Source of the DNA: Natrinema salinisoli
Lineage (GTDB): Archaea > Halobacteriota > Halobacteria > Halobacteriales > Natrialbaceae
Direction: 5' to 3'
NCBI RefSeq assembly: GCF_020405205.1
Contig: NZ_CP084469.1
Span: 3,782,001 to 3,846,000, forward strand
DNA length: 64,000 nucleotides
The stretch's first letter is position 1; every line of letters begins with the position of its first letter. The translations under genes and the position numbers were made by a program. Of this stretch, positions 7,961 to 16,081 are shown piece after piece. The notes below the pieces were generated by a model. It ran no database searches. It was not told the origin of the DNA and saw nothing but the letters and a program-made list of their open reading frames with translations.

Positions 7961-8653
7961 ATGCACCAGTTCGAACTCGAGTCCGGGATCACGCTGTTGA
8001 ACGTCCCGTCGCCGCGATCGGGGATCGTCCACCGGCTGGTCTGTGATCGGTTGGCCGACTGCGAGAGGGGAGACGGATCGGCCTACTGGATCGACGCGCG
8101 ATCGGCGGCGTCGACCCACGCACTGTACGACTGTGCCTCGAGCCCGCGCGTACTCGAGGACTTGCGGATCGCGCGAGCGTTCACCGCGTACCAGCACCAC
8201 TCGCTGGTCCGAGCCGTCGCTCGGCGGGCGGACCCGTCGACGAGCCTCCTCGTCGCACCCAACGTCGCGGCTCTCTACCGGGACGACGACCTCGCGGCGT
8301 GGGAGCGCGAGGACCTGTTGGCCGCGAGTCTCGAGACGCTCTCGGAACTGGGACGGGTGCTCGACTGTCCCGTCCTCGTGACGCGCGCCGGCGGTGCCGA
8401 TGACGCTGCGACCGGCTCCGGGCCGGTTTCCGAGTACGCCGACACCGCGATCGACTGCGTTCGGACGCGCGAAGGGCTCCGACTCGAGCCGGCGGGCGAG
8501 GAGGCGGACGCGGCGAGCGCGACGGCGGGGTACTGGCACGGCAGCCAGTGGCAGACGACGATCCCCTACTGGGTCGAGCTCTGTGGCGCCGTCGACGCGG
8601 TCGATCCCGTCGTCGCCGCCCACGATCGGGGCCTGCTCGAGGTGAGCGGCTGA
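7961..8653 (+). CDS. RadA/RecA-fold paralogue lacking Walker A and Walker B
   Basis: A 230-residue protein starting MHQFELESGITLLNVPSPRS. It aligns along its length with the RadA core: GITLLNVPSPRSGIVHRLVCD stands where RadA has the P-loop but has no GKT/S; YWIDARSA matches the IDTE strand; IARAFTAYQHHSLV matches the ARAYN-DHQ segment; LLVAPNVAALYRD occupies the Walker B strand but has APN instead of VD-S; and LDCPVLVTRAGG matches the VVVTNQV strand. It is therefore a RadA relative that should not bind or hydrolyse ATP. The gene overlaps the next by one base (TGATG). In archaea, similar ATPase-dead RecA paralogues accompany PolB2; the role is probably as a repair adaptor. Confidence 0.8.
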   Translation: MHQFELESGITLLNVPSPRSGIVHRLVCDRLADCERGDGSAYWIDARSAASTHALYDCASSPRVLEDLRIARAFTAYQHHSLVRAVARRADPSTSLLVAPNVAALYRDDDLAAWEREDLLAASLETLSELGRVLDCPVLVTRAGGADDAATGSGPVSEYADTAIDCVRTREGLRLEPAGEEADAASATAGYWHGSQWQTTIPYWVELCGAVDAVDPVVAAHDRGLLEVSG

Positions 8654-8934
8654 TGGGGCGAACGAACCCGACCTACCGCGACGCACTCCGACGGATCGAG
8701 TCCGACTGGGAGCCGATGCGACGGGCGCTGCGCCGGGAGTACCAGTCGGATTTCGACCGGCTGTTCGACCGGGCGCGCGAGTTCGCCGACGCGGCGGGGT
8801 ACGCCAATCCGCCGGAGCCGGAACGGGCCCTGTTGCTGTCGCTCCTGCTCGCTCACGAGGTCGAACTGCGGCGGTTGCGGGCGGAGCTCGAGGCCCGGGA
8901 GACCGACCGAAACGAAGTGGACCAGGCGCCATGA
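8653..8934 (+). CDS. Small helical protein of the RadA-like/PolB2 operon
   Basis: A 93-residue protein beginning MGRTNPTYRDALRRIESDWE. It is almost all helix: an N-terminal charged helix pair (PMRRALRREYQSDFDRLFDRAREFADAAGY), a proline break, then a long amphipathic helix (ERALLLSLLLAHEVELRRLRAELEARE) that could form a coiled coil. No zinc or enzyme motif. It overlaps both neighbours (1 base with the RadA-like gene and 4 bases with polB2), so it is surely co-translated with them. A linker or regulatory subunit is a reasonable guess; function unproven. Confidence 0.8.
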   Translation: MGRTNPTYRDALRRIESDWEPMRRALRREYQSDFDRLFDRAREFADAAGYANPPEPERALLLSLLLAHEVELRRLRAELEARETDRNEVDQAP

Positions 8935-11114
8935 GCCCCTATGCGTTCGAGTTCGATGATGGGAGCGTCCGACAGTGGCGACTGACCGAGAGCGGTGCCG
9001 AGTCCACGACCGTGACGGACTACGCGCCGTCGCTGTTCGTCGCCGGGCCGGACGACGCGCTCTCGGAGCTGGACGAGCGCCTCGCGTCCGATCCGAAAGT
9101 CGCCACAATGGAGCGCGAGCAGTGGGCGACGAGCCTCCACGAGGCCCACGCGGGCGAGCGGAGTCAGGTCCTGCGCGCCGACCTCGAGCGCGTCGGCGAG
9201 GTCCGAACGCTGGCCCGGGAAATCCGGGGCGTCCACGAGCGCGAGACGCGGGCTCCGGGAACGTTCCGCCTGTTCGACGTGGACCTCGCGCCGGGGTTTC
9301 GGTACTGTCTCGACCGCGGGCTCGATCCCACGCCGGACCGCGATCTGCGAACGCTTCGGCTCGGCCTCGACGACGCGGCGCTGGCCGACGGCGACGTCTC
9401 GGCGCTGGAGCTGGGTGGTGAGCCCGTCGACGGTGACGAACAGCAGACGCTCCGGATGCTCGACCATCGTCTCGAGCGCCGGAATCCGGACGTCCTCGTC
9501 GTGAGCCACGCCGATCTCGTCCCGCTGCTCGAGCGCCGGGCCGAGTCGCTGGGGCTCGAGGGGTTTCATCTGGGCCGGCAGCCGGGATGGACCCAGCTGG
9601 CGAGCGAGAACACGTACGCGAGCTACGGGCGGGTGGGTCACTCGCCGGCGCGGTATCGAGTTCCCGGGCGGGCGATCATCGACGCGTCGAACAGCTTCCT
9701 CTGGCACCAGTCGGGGCTGGCGGGGATTCGATACATGGTCGAGCGGACCGGCCGCCCGCTGCAGGAGGCCGCGTGGGGGAGCATCGGCACGCTGCTGACC
9801 TCGCGACAGATTCGGCTGGCCCGCCGGGAGCGGGGCGTGCTCGCGCCGTGGAACAAGTGGGAGCCGGAGCGATTCGCGGATGTCGAGACGTTGCACGCGG
9901 CCGATCGGGGCGGGTTCACGTTCGCACCCGAGGTCGGGTTCCACGAGGACGTCCACGAGATCGACTTCGCCTCGCTGTACCCGCGGATCATCTGCGAACA
10001 CGACGTGAGCCCGGAGACGGTCGGCTGTGACTGCAGGGTCAGTAACGACGGTGGCCACCGCGTTCCGGAACTCGAGTACGACAGCTGCGGGGTCGACGCT
10101 TTCCTTCCCGCCGTCCTCGAGCCCCTCATTTCGGACCGGGCCGCGATCAAGCAGCGGCTCGAGGGGGATCTCCCCGACGACGAAGCCGCCCGGCTCCGCG
10201 CCGAGTCGGGCGCGATCAAGTGGGTGCTCGTCTCCTGTTTCGGCTATCAGGGATACCGAAACGCCAAGTTCGGCCGGATCGAGTGCCACGAGGCGATCAA
10301 CGCCTACGCCCGCGAGATCGCGCTGACGGCGAAACGCCGCCTCGAGGACGCGGGCTGGCGGATCGTCCACGGGATCGTCGACAGCCTCTGGGTCACGCCG
10401 CGGGTCGACGACCCGGACCCCCTGTCGGACGTGATCGGCGAGGTTTCCGATACCGTGGGGATTCCCCTCGAGCACGACGGCAGCTACGAGTGGGTCTGTT
10501 TCGTCCCGCTGCGCGATTCGATCGAGGCCGCCGATGGCGGCGACACGCCGGGAAGTGCGGCCCCGTCGGCGGGCGCACTCACGAAGTACTTCGGCAAACG
10601 GACGGGCGGCGAGTACAAGTTCCGCGGGATCGAGCTGCGCCAGCGGAGCACGCCGGCGTTTATCGCGGAGAGCCAGCGCGCGTTCGTCGAGGCGCTGGAC
10701 CGCGAACGCGACCCCGAGGCGGTCTGTGACGTGCTCGGCCGCCGACTGACAGACCTTCGCGAGGGTGCGGTTGAGCCGGCCGATCTCGAGATCACGAAAC
10801 GCGTCTCGAAACGGCTCGCCGACTACAGCCAGCGGACCCATACCACGGCGGCACTCCGGCGATACGAGCGTCGCGGGATCGATCGCCATCCCGGCCAGTC
10901 CGTCGAGTACGTCGTCACCGACGACGACGCTCGCGGTCCCGAGCGCGTCCGGCTCGGCCTCGAGGAGCCACGAACGTACGACGCCGACTACTACGCGACG
11001 CTGCTCGTCCGGGCGTGCGAGAGCGTCGTGTCGCCGCTCGGCTGGGACGAACGCCGAATCCGGCGCTCGCTTCGCGACGGGCGGACGGTTCGGCTCTCGA
11101 CGTTCGTCGAGTGA
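8931..11114 (+). CDS. polB2: Family-B DNA polymerase of the PolB2 type with degenerate active sites
   Basis: A 727-residue protein. The Exo I position (normally FDIE-) reads LGLDD (about 144-148). The Exo II area is shortened (PDVLVVSHADLVPLL, about 186-200) and no Exo III Y-x3-D is visible. The polymerase half keeps motif A (IDFASLYPRII, D345), a motif B-like block (KWVLVSCFGYQGY from K430) and KYFGKRTGGEYKFRGIE, but motif C, usually YGDTDS, reads HGIVDS (480-485), so the first catalytic aspartate is isoleucine. This matches the described archaeal PolB2 family, often regarded as inactivated yet implicated in DNA-damage tolerance in Sulfolobales. It ends the three-gene operon. Confidence 0.9.
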   Translation: MSPYAFEFDDGSVRQWRLTESGAESTTVTDYAPSLFVAGPDDALSELDERLASDPKVATMEREQWATSLHEAHAGERSQVLRADLERVGEVRTLAREIRGVHERETRAPGTFRLFDVDLAPGFRYCLDRGLDPTPDRDLRTLRLGLDDAALADGDVSALELGGEPVDGDEQQTLRMLDHRLERRNPDVLVVSHADLVPLLERRAESLGLEGFHLGRQPGWTQLASENTYASYGRVGHSPARYRVPGRAIIDASNSFLWHQSGLAGIRYMVERTGRPLQEAAWGSIGTLLTSRQIRLARRERGVLAPWNKWEPERFADVETLHAADRGGFTFAPEVGFHEDVHEIDFASLYPRIICEHDVSPETVGCDCRVSNDGGHRVPELEYDSCGVDAFLPAVLEPLISDRAAIKQRLEGDLPDDEAARLRAESGAIKWVLVSCFGYQGYRNAKFGRIECHEAINAYAREIALTAKRRLEDAGWRIVHGIVDSLWVTPRVDDPDPLSDVIGEVSDTVGIPLEHDGSYEWVCFVPLRDSIEAADGGDTPGSAAPSAGALTKYFGKRTGGEYKFRGIELRQRSTPAFIAESQRAFVEALDRERDPEAVCDVLGRRLTDLREGAVEPADLEITKRVSKRLADYSQRTHTTAALRRYERRGIDRHPGQSVEYVVTDDDARGPERVRLGLEEPRTYDADYYATLLVRACESVVSPLGWDERRIRRSLRDGRTVRLSTFVE

Positions 11115-11355
11115 TCGCCGTGCGCTCGTTCATCTCATCACGACCGTTACGTTGGTCTGAGAGTTAGTTTCATCAGCGAATTGAGCGCTACCTTTACACC
11201 GATCGACCGATTTTATAATCGTACTATGACTGCCGTCGATTTCTCAGTAGGCCCCTGCCGTTCTCGCATCCGGTATTGGGAAGGTATCGCGGAACTCGAG
11301 CGGGTCCTCGTCGAGCCGATCGGGAGTCACCCCTGTAGACGCAGAGTTACGACCA

Positions 11356-11820
11356 ATGAGTGAGCCAGAGACTTTCCAGACCGAGCCGGCACAGATTCTG
11401 CTCGTCGAGGACAACCCCGGCGACGTTCGCCTGACCAGAGAGGCGTTCAAAGCGGGGCGGATCGAGAACGACCTCCACGTCGTCTCCAACGGCACGGAGG
11501 CGCTGGCGTTCCTCTCCCAGCAGGGGGAGTACGCCGACGTCCCGCGGCCGGATCTCGTCTTGCTGGACCTCAACCTGCCGGGTAAGGACGGTCAGGACGT
11601 CCTCGAGGAACTGAAGGCCGATCCGTCGCTGCGATCGATTCCGGTGATCGTGTTGACGAGCTCGCGGGCGGAGGAAGACGTCGTCACGTCGTACGACCTT
11701 CATGCGAACGCGTACCTCACGAAGCCGGTCGATCCCGACGAGTTCATCGAAACCGTTCGCGCCTTCGAGAAGTTCTGGTTTTCGGTCGTGCGACTGCCGC
11801 CGGAGGCGGATAACGTATGA
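11356..11820 (+). CDS. Response regulator, single receiver domain (Rcp1-like)
   Basis: A 154-residue protein consisting of one CheY-like receiver: [18 protein letters not shown] (acidic pocket), [21 protein letters not shown] (phospho-acceptor Asp in LLDLNLP), VIVLTSS and [12 protein letters not shown] (conserved Lys). The NPGD and [19 protein letters not shown] signatures resemble the Rcp1 group that partners phytochrome-like kinases. Overlaps the next regulator gene by four bases (ATGA), so the two are co-translated. There is no output domain, so it probably relays phosphate. Confidence 0.9.
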   Translation: MSEPETFQTEPAQILLVEDNPGDVRLTREAFKAGRIENDLHVVSNGTEALAFLSQQGEYADVPRPDLVLLDLNLPGKDGQDVLEELKADPSLRSIPVIVLTSSRAEEDVVTSYDLHANAYLTKPVDPDEFIETVRAFEKFWFSVVRLPPEADNV

Positions 11821-13508
11821 GCGAATCGGACACGCAGACCGGCGGCGACGGGGACGTGGCAGCCACCGAAGCGCTCCAGATCCTCCTCATCGAGGACAAC
11901 CCGGGTGACGCCCGCCTGATTCAGGAGATGCTTCGGGACACCGAAGAGCTCGCGCAGCGAGTCCATCCCGGTGAGGCGACGGGGCAGACGCCGGAGATCT
12001 CCCGCGAAACTCGCCTCGAGAACGGGATCGACGTGATCGACTCCGAGCCGACCGACATCGTTCTCCTCGACCTGAATCTCCCCGACAGTGAGGGTGTCAA
12101 TACGCTCGAGAGGGTCCACGAGGCGGCCGCGGAAACGCCGATCGTCGTCCTGACCGGGGTCCGCGACCAGCAGGTCGGCGTCGAGGCGATCCAGCGCGGT
12201 GCGCAGGACTTCCTCGTCAAAGACGAGGTGACGAGCGAACTGCTGATCCGGACGATCCACCACGCGATCGAGCGCGCCAAACAGGAGCGAGAGCGCCGCC
12301 AGCAACGCGAGTATCTCGAGGCGCTCAACCGACTCAACCGGATCGTGCACGATATCACCCACGCGGTGATCACGAGCGAAACGCGGGCGGACCTCGAACA
12401 GCAGGTCTGCGATCGCCTCGCCGCGTCCGACGCCTACCGGTTCGCGTGGATCGGCGAGGTCAACCCGGGGAGCGATCGCGTCGTCCCGAAGGCGGCGGCC
12501 GGTATCGAGGACGGCTACCTCGACGAGATCGACGTCACCGCCGACGAGAGTGACGAGGCCGGACAGGGGCCGTCGGGAACGGCGATCCGGACCGGACAGG
12601 TCCAGGTCATGAACGATATCCAGACGAACCCCGATTTCGAGCCGTGGCGAGAGCAGGCGCGTGCCAGAGACTACCACGCGTCGGCGGCGATCCCGATCGT
12701 CTACGAGGACCTCGTCTACGGCGTGTTGAACGTCTACTCGTCGTCGTCCCGAGCGTTCGACGGACCGGAAACCGGCGTCCTCGCTCGGATTGGGGAGGTC
12801 GTCGCGCACGCGGTCACGGCGATCGAACGCAAGGACGCGCTGGTCAGCGACGCCGTCGTCGAACTCGAGTTCCGCATCGACGAGATGGCCGAACCGCTGG
12901 TCGAGCTCACGACGACCGAATCGTGTACGATCGAGTTCGAGCAACTGGTCGGCGGCGACGAGGTGTTGCTCGCCTACGGCACTGCACGCGACGTCTCGCA
13001 GGAAACGTTTGCCGACGCCGTCGACCGGACCCACGGCATCGACGACGTTCGCTTCCTCTCGGTCAGACGGGACGAACTCGAGTTCGAACTCGTGGCCCCG
13101 GCGGCCGTCTCGTTGTTCGAGACGATCGCGACCCACGGCGGCCACGTCGCATCGGCGACGATCACCGACGGGGAGTTTCGATTCGTCGTCGAACTCCCGC
13201 GGGGCCGGGACACCCGCCGGATGATCGAACTCATCAACACCCAGCGCGACGACGTCACGTACCTCGCACAGCGGACCACCGAACGCAGCGAGCGCACCGG
13301 TTCGTCCGTGCCGTCCGTCCTCGAGGAGGAACTGACCGAGAAACAGCGAGCGGCGATCGAGACGGCTTTCTTCGCGGGCTACTTCGACTGGCCGCGGGGG
13401 AGTACCGGCGAGGAGATCGCGGAACGCCTCGGGATCGCGCCGGCGACGTTCAACCAGCACCTCCGGACGGCCGAGCGGAAGTTCTTCACCGCCGTACTCG
13501 GGGAGTGA
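11817..13508 (+). CDS. Receiver-GAF-HTH_10 regulator of the bacterio-opsin activator (Bat) type
   Basis: A 563-residue protein. About residues 20-155 form a receiver ([44 protein letters not shown]). A linker coiled coil ([21 protein letters not shown]) leads into a GAF domain (about 170-340; [35 protein letters not shown]). A Bat-specific region (about 350-500) precedes a C-terminal HTH_10 (about 505-555: [35 protein letters not shown], in pieces). It therefore couples phosphorylation and ligand/redox sensing to transcription. Co-transcribed with the single-domain receiver upstream. Target genes unknown. Confidence 0.88.
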   Translation: MSESDTQTGGDGDVAATEALQILLIEDNPGDARLIQEMLRDTEELAQRVHPGEATGQTPEISRETRLENGIDVIDSEPTDIVLLDLNLPDSEGVNTLERVHEAAAETPIVVLTGVRDQQVGVEAIQRGAQDFLVKDEVTSELLIRTIHHAIERAKQERERRQQREYLEALNRLNRIVHDITHAVITSETRADLEQQVCDRLAASDAYRFAWIGEVNPGSDRVVPKAAAGIEDGYLDEIDVTADESDEAGQGPSGTAIRTGQVQVMNDIQTNPDFEPWREQARARDYHASAAIPIVYEDLVYGVLNVYSSSSRAFDGPETGVLARIGEVVAHAVTAIERKDALVSDAVVELEFRIDEMAEPLVELTTTESCTIEFEQLVGGDEVLLAYGTARDVSQETFADAVDRTHGIDDVRFLSVRRDELEFELVAPAAVSLFETIATHGGHVASATITDGEFRFVVELPRGRDTRRMIELINTQRDDVTYLAQRTTERSERTGSSVPSVLEEELTEKQRAAIETAFFAGYFDWPRGSTGEEIAERLGIAPATFNQHLRTAERKFFTAVLGE

Positions 13509-13525
13509 TGCGGTCGCTTTCTATA

Positions 13526-13601
13526 GTAGCCACTGAAAGTCAACCCACACATGATCGCATGACTTCGTTGCGATCAGTGTGTAACTCGTTTCAGTGGCTA
13601 C
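13526..13601. repeat. Long imperfect palindrome at a convergent gene junction
   Basis: Outer arms of 13 bp pair perfectly (GTAGCCACTGAAA at 13526-13538 with TTTCAGTGGCTAC at 13589-13601). Inner arms (CACACATGATCGCA and TGCGATCAGTGTG) continue the stem with small mismatches, leaving a short loop near 13560-13568. It lies between two convergent genes and supplies the last codons and the TGA of the minus-strand oxidoreductase. It may be a bidirectional terminator or a MITE-like remnant of a transposon end. Confidence 0.65.
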
Positions 13602-14622
13602 GACAGATCCCGACGCCGTCCGCGAGCAGTTCGTGAGAGCGGAGCACGTCGTCGTGGTCGGCGATGATGTTCTGTACGATCACGTCGTCGACGCCGACCC
13701 GGTCGGTAAGTTGCTCGAGCAGTTCGGCCACCGTCTCGGGGCTCCCCGAAATCGAACGCGGCCAGTCGTCATCGGGAAGGGGGTTCGGCGTGGGATCCGG
13801 GACGCCGCTGAGTTCCTCGATTGCCGCCTCGACAGACGGGGGCGAGCCGACGACGCCGCGTTGCATCCGCTGGTAGGACGCCTCGGCGGTCGCTCGCAAC
13901 CTGGCCGCGTCGTCGTCGGTATCGGCGCAGGCGACGTTCATGGCGAGCATGCCGGTCGGTTCGTCCGGGCCGGCGCCGAGTGGCGACGGGTCGAAGTTCT
14001 CGCGATAGGTCTCGAACGCGCGCTCGGCGAGGGTCGGCCGGATGAACCCGGCGAAACAGTACCGCAGGCCCAGTTCACCGGCGACTTCCGCGCTCGAGGG
14101 GCTCGAGCCGAGGACCCACACTTCCGGAACGTCGTCCTCGGAGCGGGGGAGCCGGAGGTCGGCGTAGGCGTGATCGTCCGGGAACCCGTCGTAGAGGTGG
14201 TTCACGACGGCCTCGATCTTCTCGGCGTGGTCCGCGTCGGGATTTCGCTTTTGCCGGTCGGTTCCCAGCGCGCGGTCGGCGGCTGGAATTCCTGTCGCCC
14301 GACCGAGGCCGAGATCGACGCGGCCCGGTGCCAGCGCGTCGAGGGAACTGAACGTCTCCGCGACCTTGAACGGGCGGTAGTGGTTGAGAAGGACCGTCCC
14401 GGAGCCGACCCGTATCTCGTCGGTTTCGGCCGCGAGGCGCGCGATCAGGACTTCCGGGGTCGTGCTCGCGATCGAGTCGGCCATCCCGTGGTGCTCGGCC
14501 GCCCAGAACCGCGAATAGCCGAGTTCGTCGGCCAGTTGCGCGAGTTCGACCGTATTCTCGTACGCTTCGGTCGCGCTCCCGCCCGCCGGCACGGGAGCGA
14601 GATCGACGATCGAGAGATCCAT
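13591..14622 (-). CDS. LLM-class flavin-dependent oxidoreductase (luciferase-like)
   Basis: A 343-residue protein of the bacterial-luciferase fold: MDLSIVDLAPVPAGG, YSRFWAAEHHGMADSIASTTPEVLIARLA, RVGSGTVLLNHYRPFKVAETFSSLDAL and DLGLGRATG (in pieces). This is the YhbW/MsnO8 subgroup of LLM enzymes, which use FMNH2 or reduced F420. F420 biosynthesis genes lie elsewhere in the window, so F420 use is possible but not shown. The C-terminus (GICRSH) is encoded by the arm of the 13526-13601 palindrome, so the original 3' end may have been altered by its insertion. Confidence 0.88.
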   Translation of the reverse strand: MDLSIVDLAPVPAGGSATEAYENTVELAQLADELGYSRFWAAEHHGMADSIASTTPEVLIARLAAETDEIRVGSGTVLLNHYRPFKVAETFSSLDALAPGRVDLGLGRATGIPAADRALGTDRQKRNPDADHAEKIEAVVNHLYDGFPDDHAYADLRLPRSEDDVPEVWVLGSSPSSAEVAGELGLRYCFAGFIRPTLAERAFETYRENFDPSPLGAGPDEPTGMLAMNVACADTDDDAARLRATAEASYQRMQRGVVGSPPSVEAAIEELSGVPDPTPNPLPDDDWPRSISGSPETVAELLEQLTDRVGVDDVIVQNIIADHDDVLRSHELLADGVGICRSH

Positions 14623-14783
14623 ATCGGCTGCTCGGAATCGGACGCTGAATAGCCGTTCGATTCGTCATTCGCGGAGGCTGTCACGACCGCCGCGTCGGAC
14701 GGAACGCGACTCCTGCCGGACCCGAAATCGCGCCGCGGGCGTTCGATCGATGAGTCCGTCGTCGTCGAACCGATCACGGCCGA

Positions 14784-14828
14784 GTTTTAGGTCGCACGAA
14801 AAAATATAACCGAATTGAAAACTTATAT
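14784..14828 (+). promoter_or_regulatory. dpsA promoter with TATA box and upstream half-operator
   Basis: A TATA element (CTTATATG, about 14821-14828) lies about 30 nt before the ATG at 14857, the spacing of a leaderless haloarchaeal transcript. Upstream, GTTTTAGG (14784-14791) equals one half of the DtxR-type palindrome at 16005-16020. Whether it binds the adjacent regulator is speculative. Confidence 0.45.
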
Positions 14829-14856
14829 GCGGGTGGACGCCAATCTAGCTACTGTG

Positions 14857-15402
14857 ATGAACACGCAGAAGACCGTCCAACAGGAAGCCGGTACCGTCGA
14901 GGAGAACGCGCTACGACTCGAGCCCGAGAAGGCGGAACAGATCGTCGAGGCACTGAACAGGGACCTCGCGGACGCGTACGTTCTCTACCACCAGCTTCAC
15001 AAGCACCACTGGAACGTCGAAGGTGCGGAGTTCCTCGACGTTCACGTCTTCCTCCAGGAGGTCTACGAGGACGTCGAGGCGGCGGCCGACGAGGTCGCCG
15101 AACGACTGCAGGCCCTCGGCGGCGTCCCCCACGCGAGCATGACGACGCTCGCCGAGAACGCGACCGTCGAGCCCGAGGACGAGGACGTATACGACATCCG
15201 AACCTCGCTCGCGAACGACCTCGAGATGATGGGCGACATCATCGAGAGCTACCGCGAACACATCGAACTCGCACAGGGCCTGGGCGATCACGCGACCGCC
15301 CAGATGCTCCGCGAGCAACTCGAGACCATCGAGGAACACACCCACCACATCGAGCACTACCTCGAAGACGACACGCTCGTCCTCGAGTCGGCGACGAACT
15401 GA
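14857..15402 (+). CDS. dpsA: DPS-family ferritin-like DNA-protecting protein
   Basis: A 181-residue protein, start MNTQKTVQQEAGTVEENALR. The ATG at 14857 is chosen because of the TATA spacing; two upstream in-frame ATGs lie within the promoter. The Dps ferroxidase signature is intact: YHQLHKHHWNVEGAEFLDVH, then EEVYEDVEAAADEVAERLQALGG-type residues (H, D, E ligands). Four-helix bundle, C-terminal His-rich stretch (HTHHIEHYLEDD). DpsA forms dodecamers that oxidise and store iron and limit Fenton damage. Next to a DtxR-type metal regulator, so iron-linked control is likely. Confidence 0.93.
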   Translation: MNTQKTVQQEAGTVEENALRLEPEKAEQIVEALNRDLADAYVLYHQLHKHHWNVEGAEFLDVHVFLQEVYEDVEAAADEVAERLQALGGVPHASMTTLAENATVEPEDEDVYDIRTSLANDLEMMGDIIESYREHIELAQGLGDHATAQMLREQLETIEEHTHHIEHYLEDDTLVLESATN

Positions 15403-15461
15403 CGGCGTTCGACTGTTCTCTCGAATCCCGCTTTCGGACGGTTTTCGAAGATCCGACTAGC

Positions 15462-15872
15462 TTAGCAGTTCTCGGTCGTCGACGCTCGGGCCGGGACGTC
15501 GACGGAGTCGGCGTCCTCGGCCTCCAGGAGCGTTTCGGCGACCCGCTCGGTGACGAGGGAGCTGACGCTCCCCGCGAGCGCCATCGCCTCCCGCTCCGGG
15601 TCCTCGAGTTCGAGGACGTCGCGAAAGAAGGTCGACAGGACGGCGTAGGTCTCGTAGAGCTCGGCGGCCGTCTCCCGTCCGGACGCGGTGAGCGTCGCCC
15701 CGTCGTACGGTTCGTAGGTGAGATAGCCCTGCCCCTCGAGTCGCTGGAGGGTTTCCGTCGCGACCGCCGGCGACCGGTCGAGCTCGTCCGCGACGTATCC
15801 CGGGGAAACCGATTCCTCACCGTCTTCCGCGGCGAGATAGCAGACGAGCAGGTACTGGGAGGCGTCCGTCAT
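15462..15872 (-). CDS. DtxR/SirR-type metal-dependent transcriptional regulator
   Basis: A 136-residue protein starting MTDASQYLLVCYLAAEDGEE. The N-terminal winged helix (VSPGYVADELDRSPAVATETLQRLEGQGYLTYEPYDGATLTASG, in pieces) and a short dimerisation/metal domain (YAVLSTFFRDVLELEDPEREAMALAGSVSSLVTERV) match the DtxR family, although the domain is shorter than in MntR/IdeR and there is no SH3-like domain. It represses metal-uptake genes when Fe or Mn is bound. The start overlaps the stop of a 43-codon ORF (ATGA), behind a palindromic operator, so it is probably autoregulated. Convergent with dpsA. Confidence 0.85.
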   Translation of the reverse strand: MTDASQYLLVCYLAAEDGEESVSPGYVADELDRSPAVATETLQRLEGQGYLTYEPYDGATLTASGRETAAELYETYAVLSTFFRDVLELEDPEREAMALAGSVSSLVTERVAETLLEAEDADSVDVPARASTTENC

Positions 15873-16000
15873 GCGCCTCGAGCGAGGTGACCGTGGCCGA
15901 CTCGCTGGCGGTCCTCGTGGCACGTCTCGTACCGGGAGGCGAGCGACGGGGCGACGTGGGAGCACGCTGAGCCGTGATCCCGTGGCAGATCGTCGTCCAT
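15869..16000 (-). CDS. Short leader ORF translationally coupled to the DtxR-type regulator
   Basis: A 43-codon frame (MDDDLPRDHGSACSHVAPSL...) whose ATG is the first codon after the putative promoter/operator and whose TGA overlaps the regulator's ATG. Given the TATA-like ACTATTTTAA about 30 nt upstream, ribosomes on a leaderless mRNA would meet this ORF first. It contains Cys and several His (HGSACSH, ETCHED, VGHGH), so metal binding is conceivable. It could equally be a non-functional leader. Confidence 0.5.
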   Translation of the reverse strand: MDDDLPRDHGSACSHVAPSLASRYETCHEDRQRVGHGHLARGA

Positions 16001-16004
16001 GCGT

Positions 16005-16020
16005 TTTAGGCGAACCTAAA
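16005..16020. promoter_or_regulatory. Palindromic operator TTTAGG-N4-CCTAAA of the DtxR-type regulator operon
   Basis: TTTAGG CGAA CCTAAA, a perfect 6-bp inverted repeat, sits five bases upstream of the leader-ORF ATG and just downstream of a TATA-like element (minus strand, about 16029-16038). TTAGG/CCTAA half-sites are characteristic of DtxR/IdeR/SirR boxes. Its position over the transcription start indicates repression, most simply autoregulation. Confidence 0.7.
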
Positions 16021-16081
16021 TCATTAAAATAGTTGCGGCTAGTCGATTCTCCTGACTCGATCGGCGAGGTCGAGCCCGAGA

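Noticed and set aside
8853-10889. 678-codon minus-strand open frame antisense to polB2
   Set aside because: Shadow frame created by GC-rich third positions; the plus strand encodes a recognisable family-B polymerase.
13591-14622. LLM oxidoreductase called firmly as F420-dependent
   Set aside because: The family includes FMN-dependent members and no F420-specific residue can be identified by eye; only the presence of F420 genes elsewhere suggests it.
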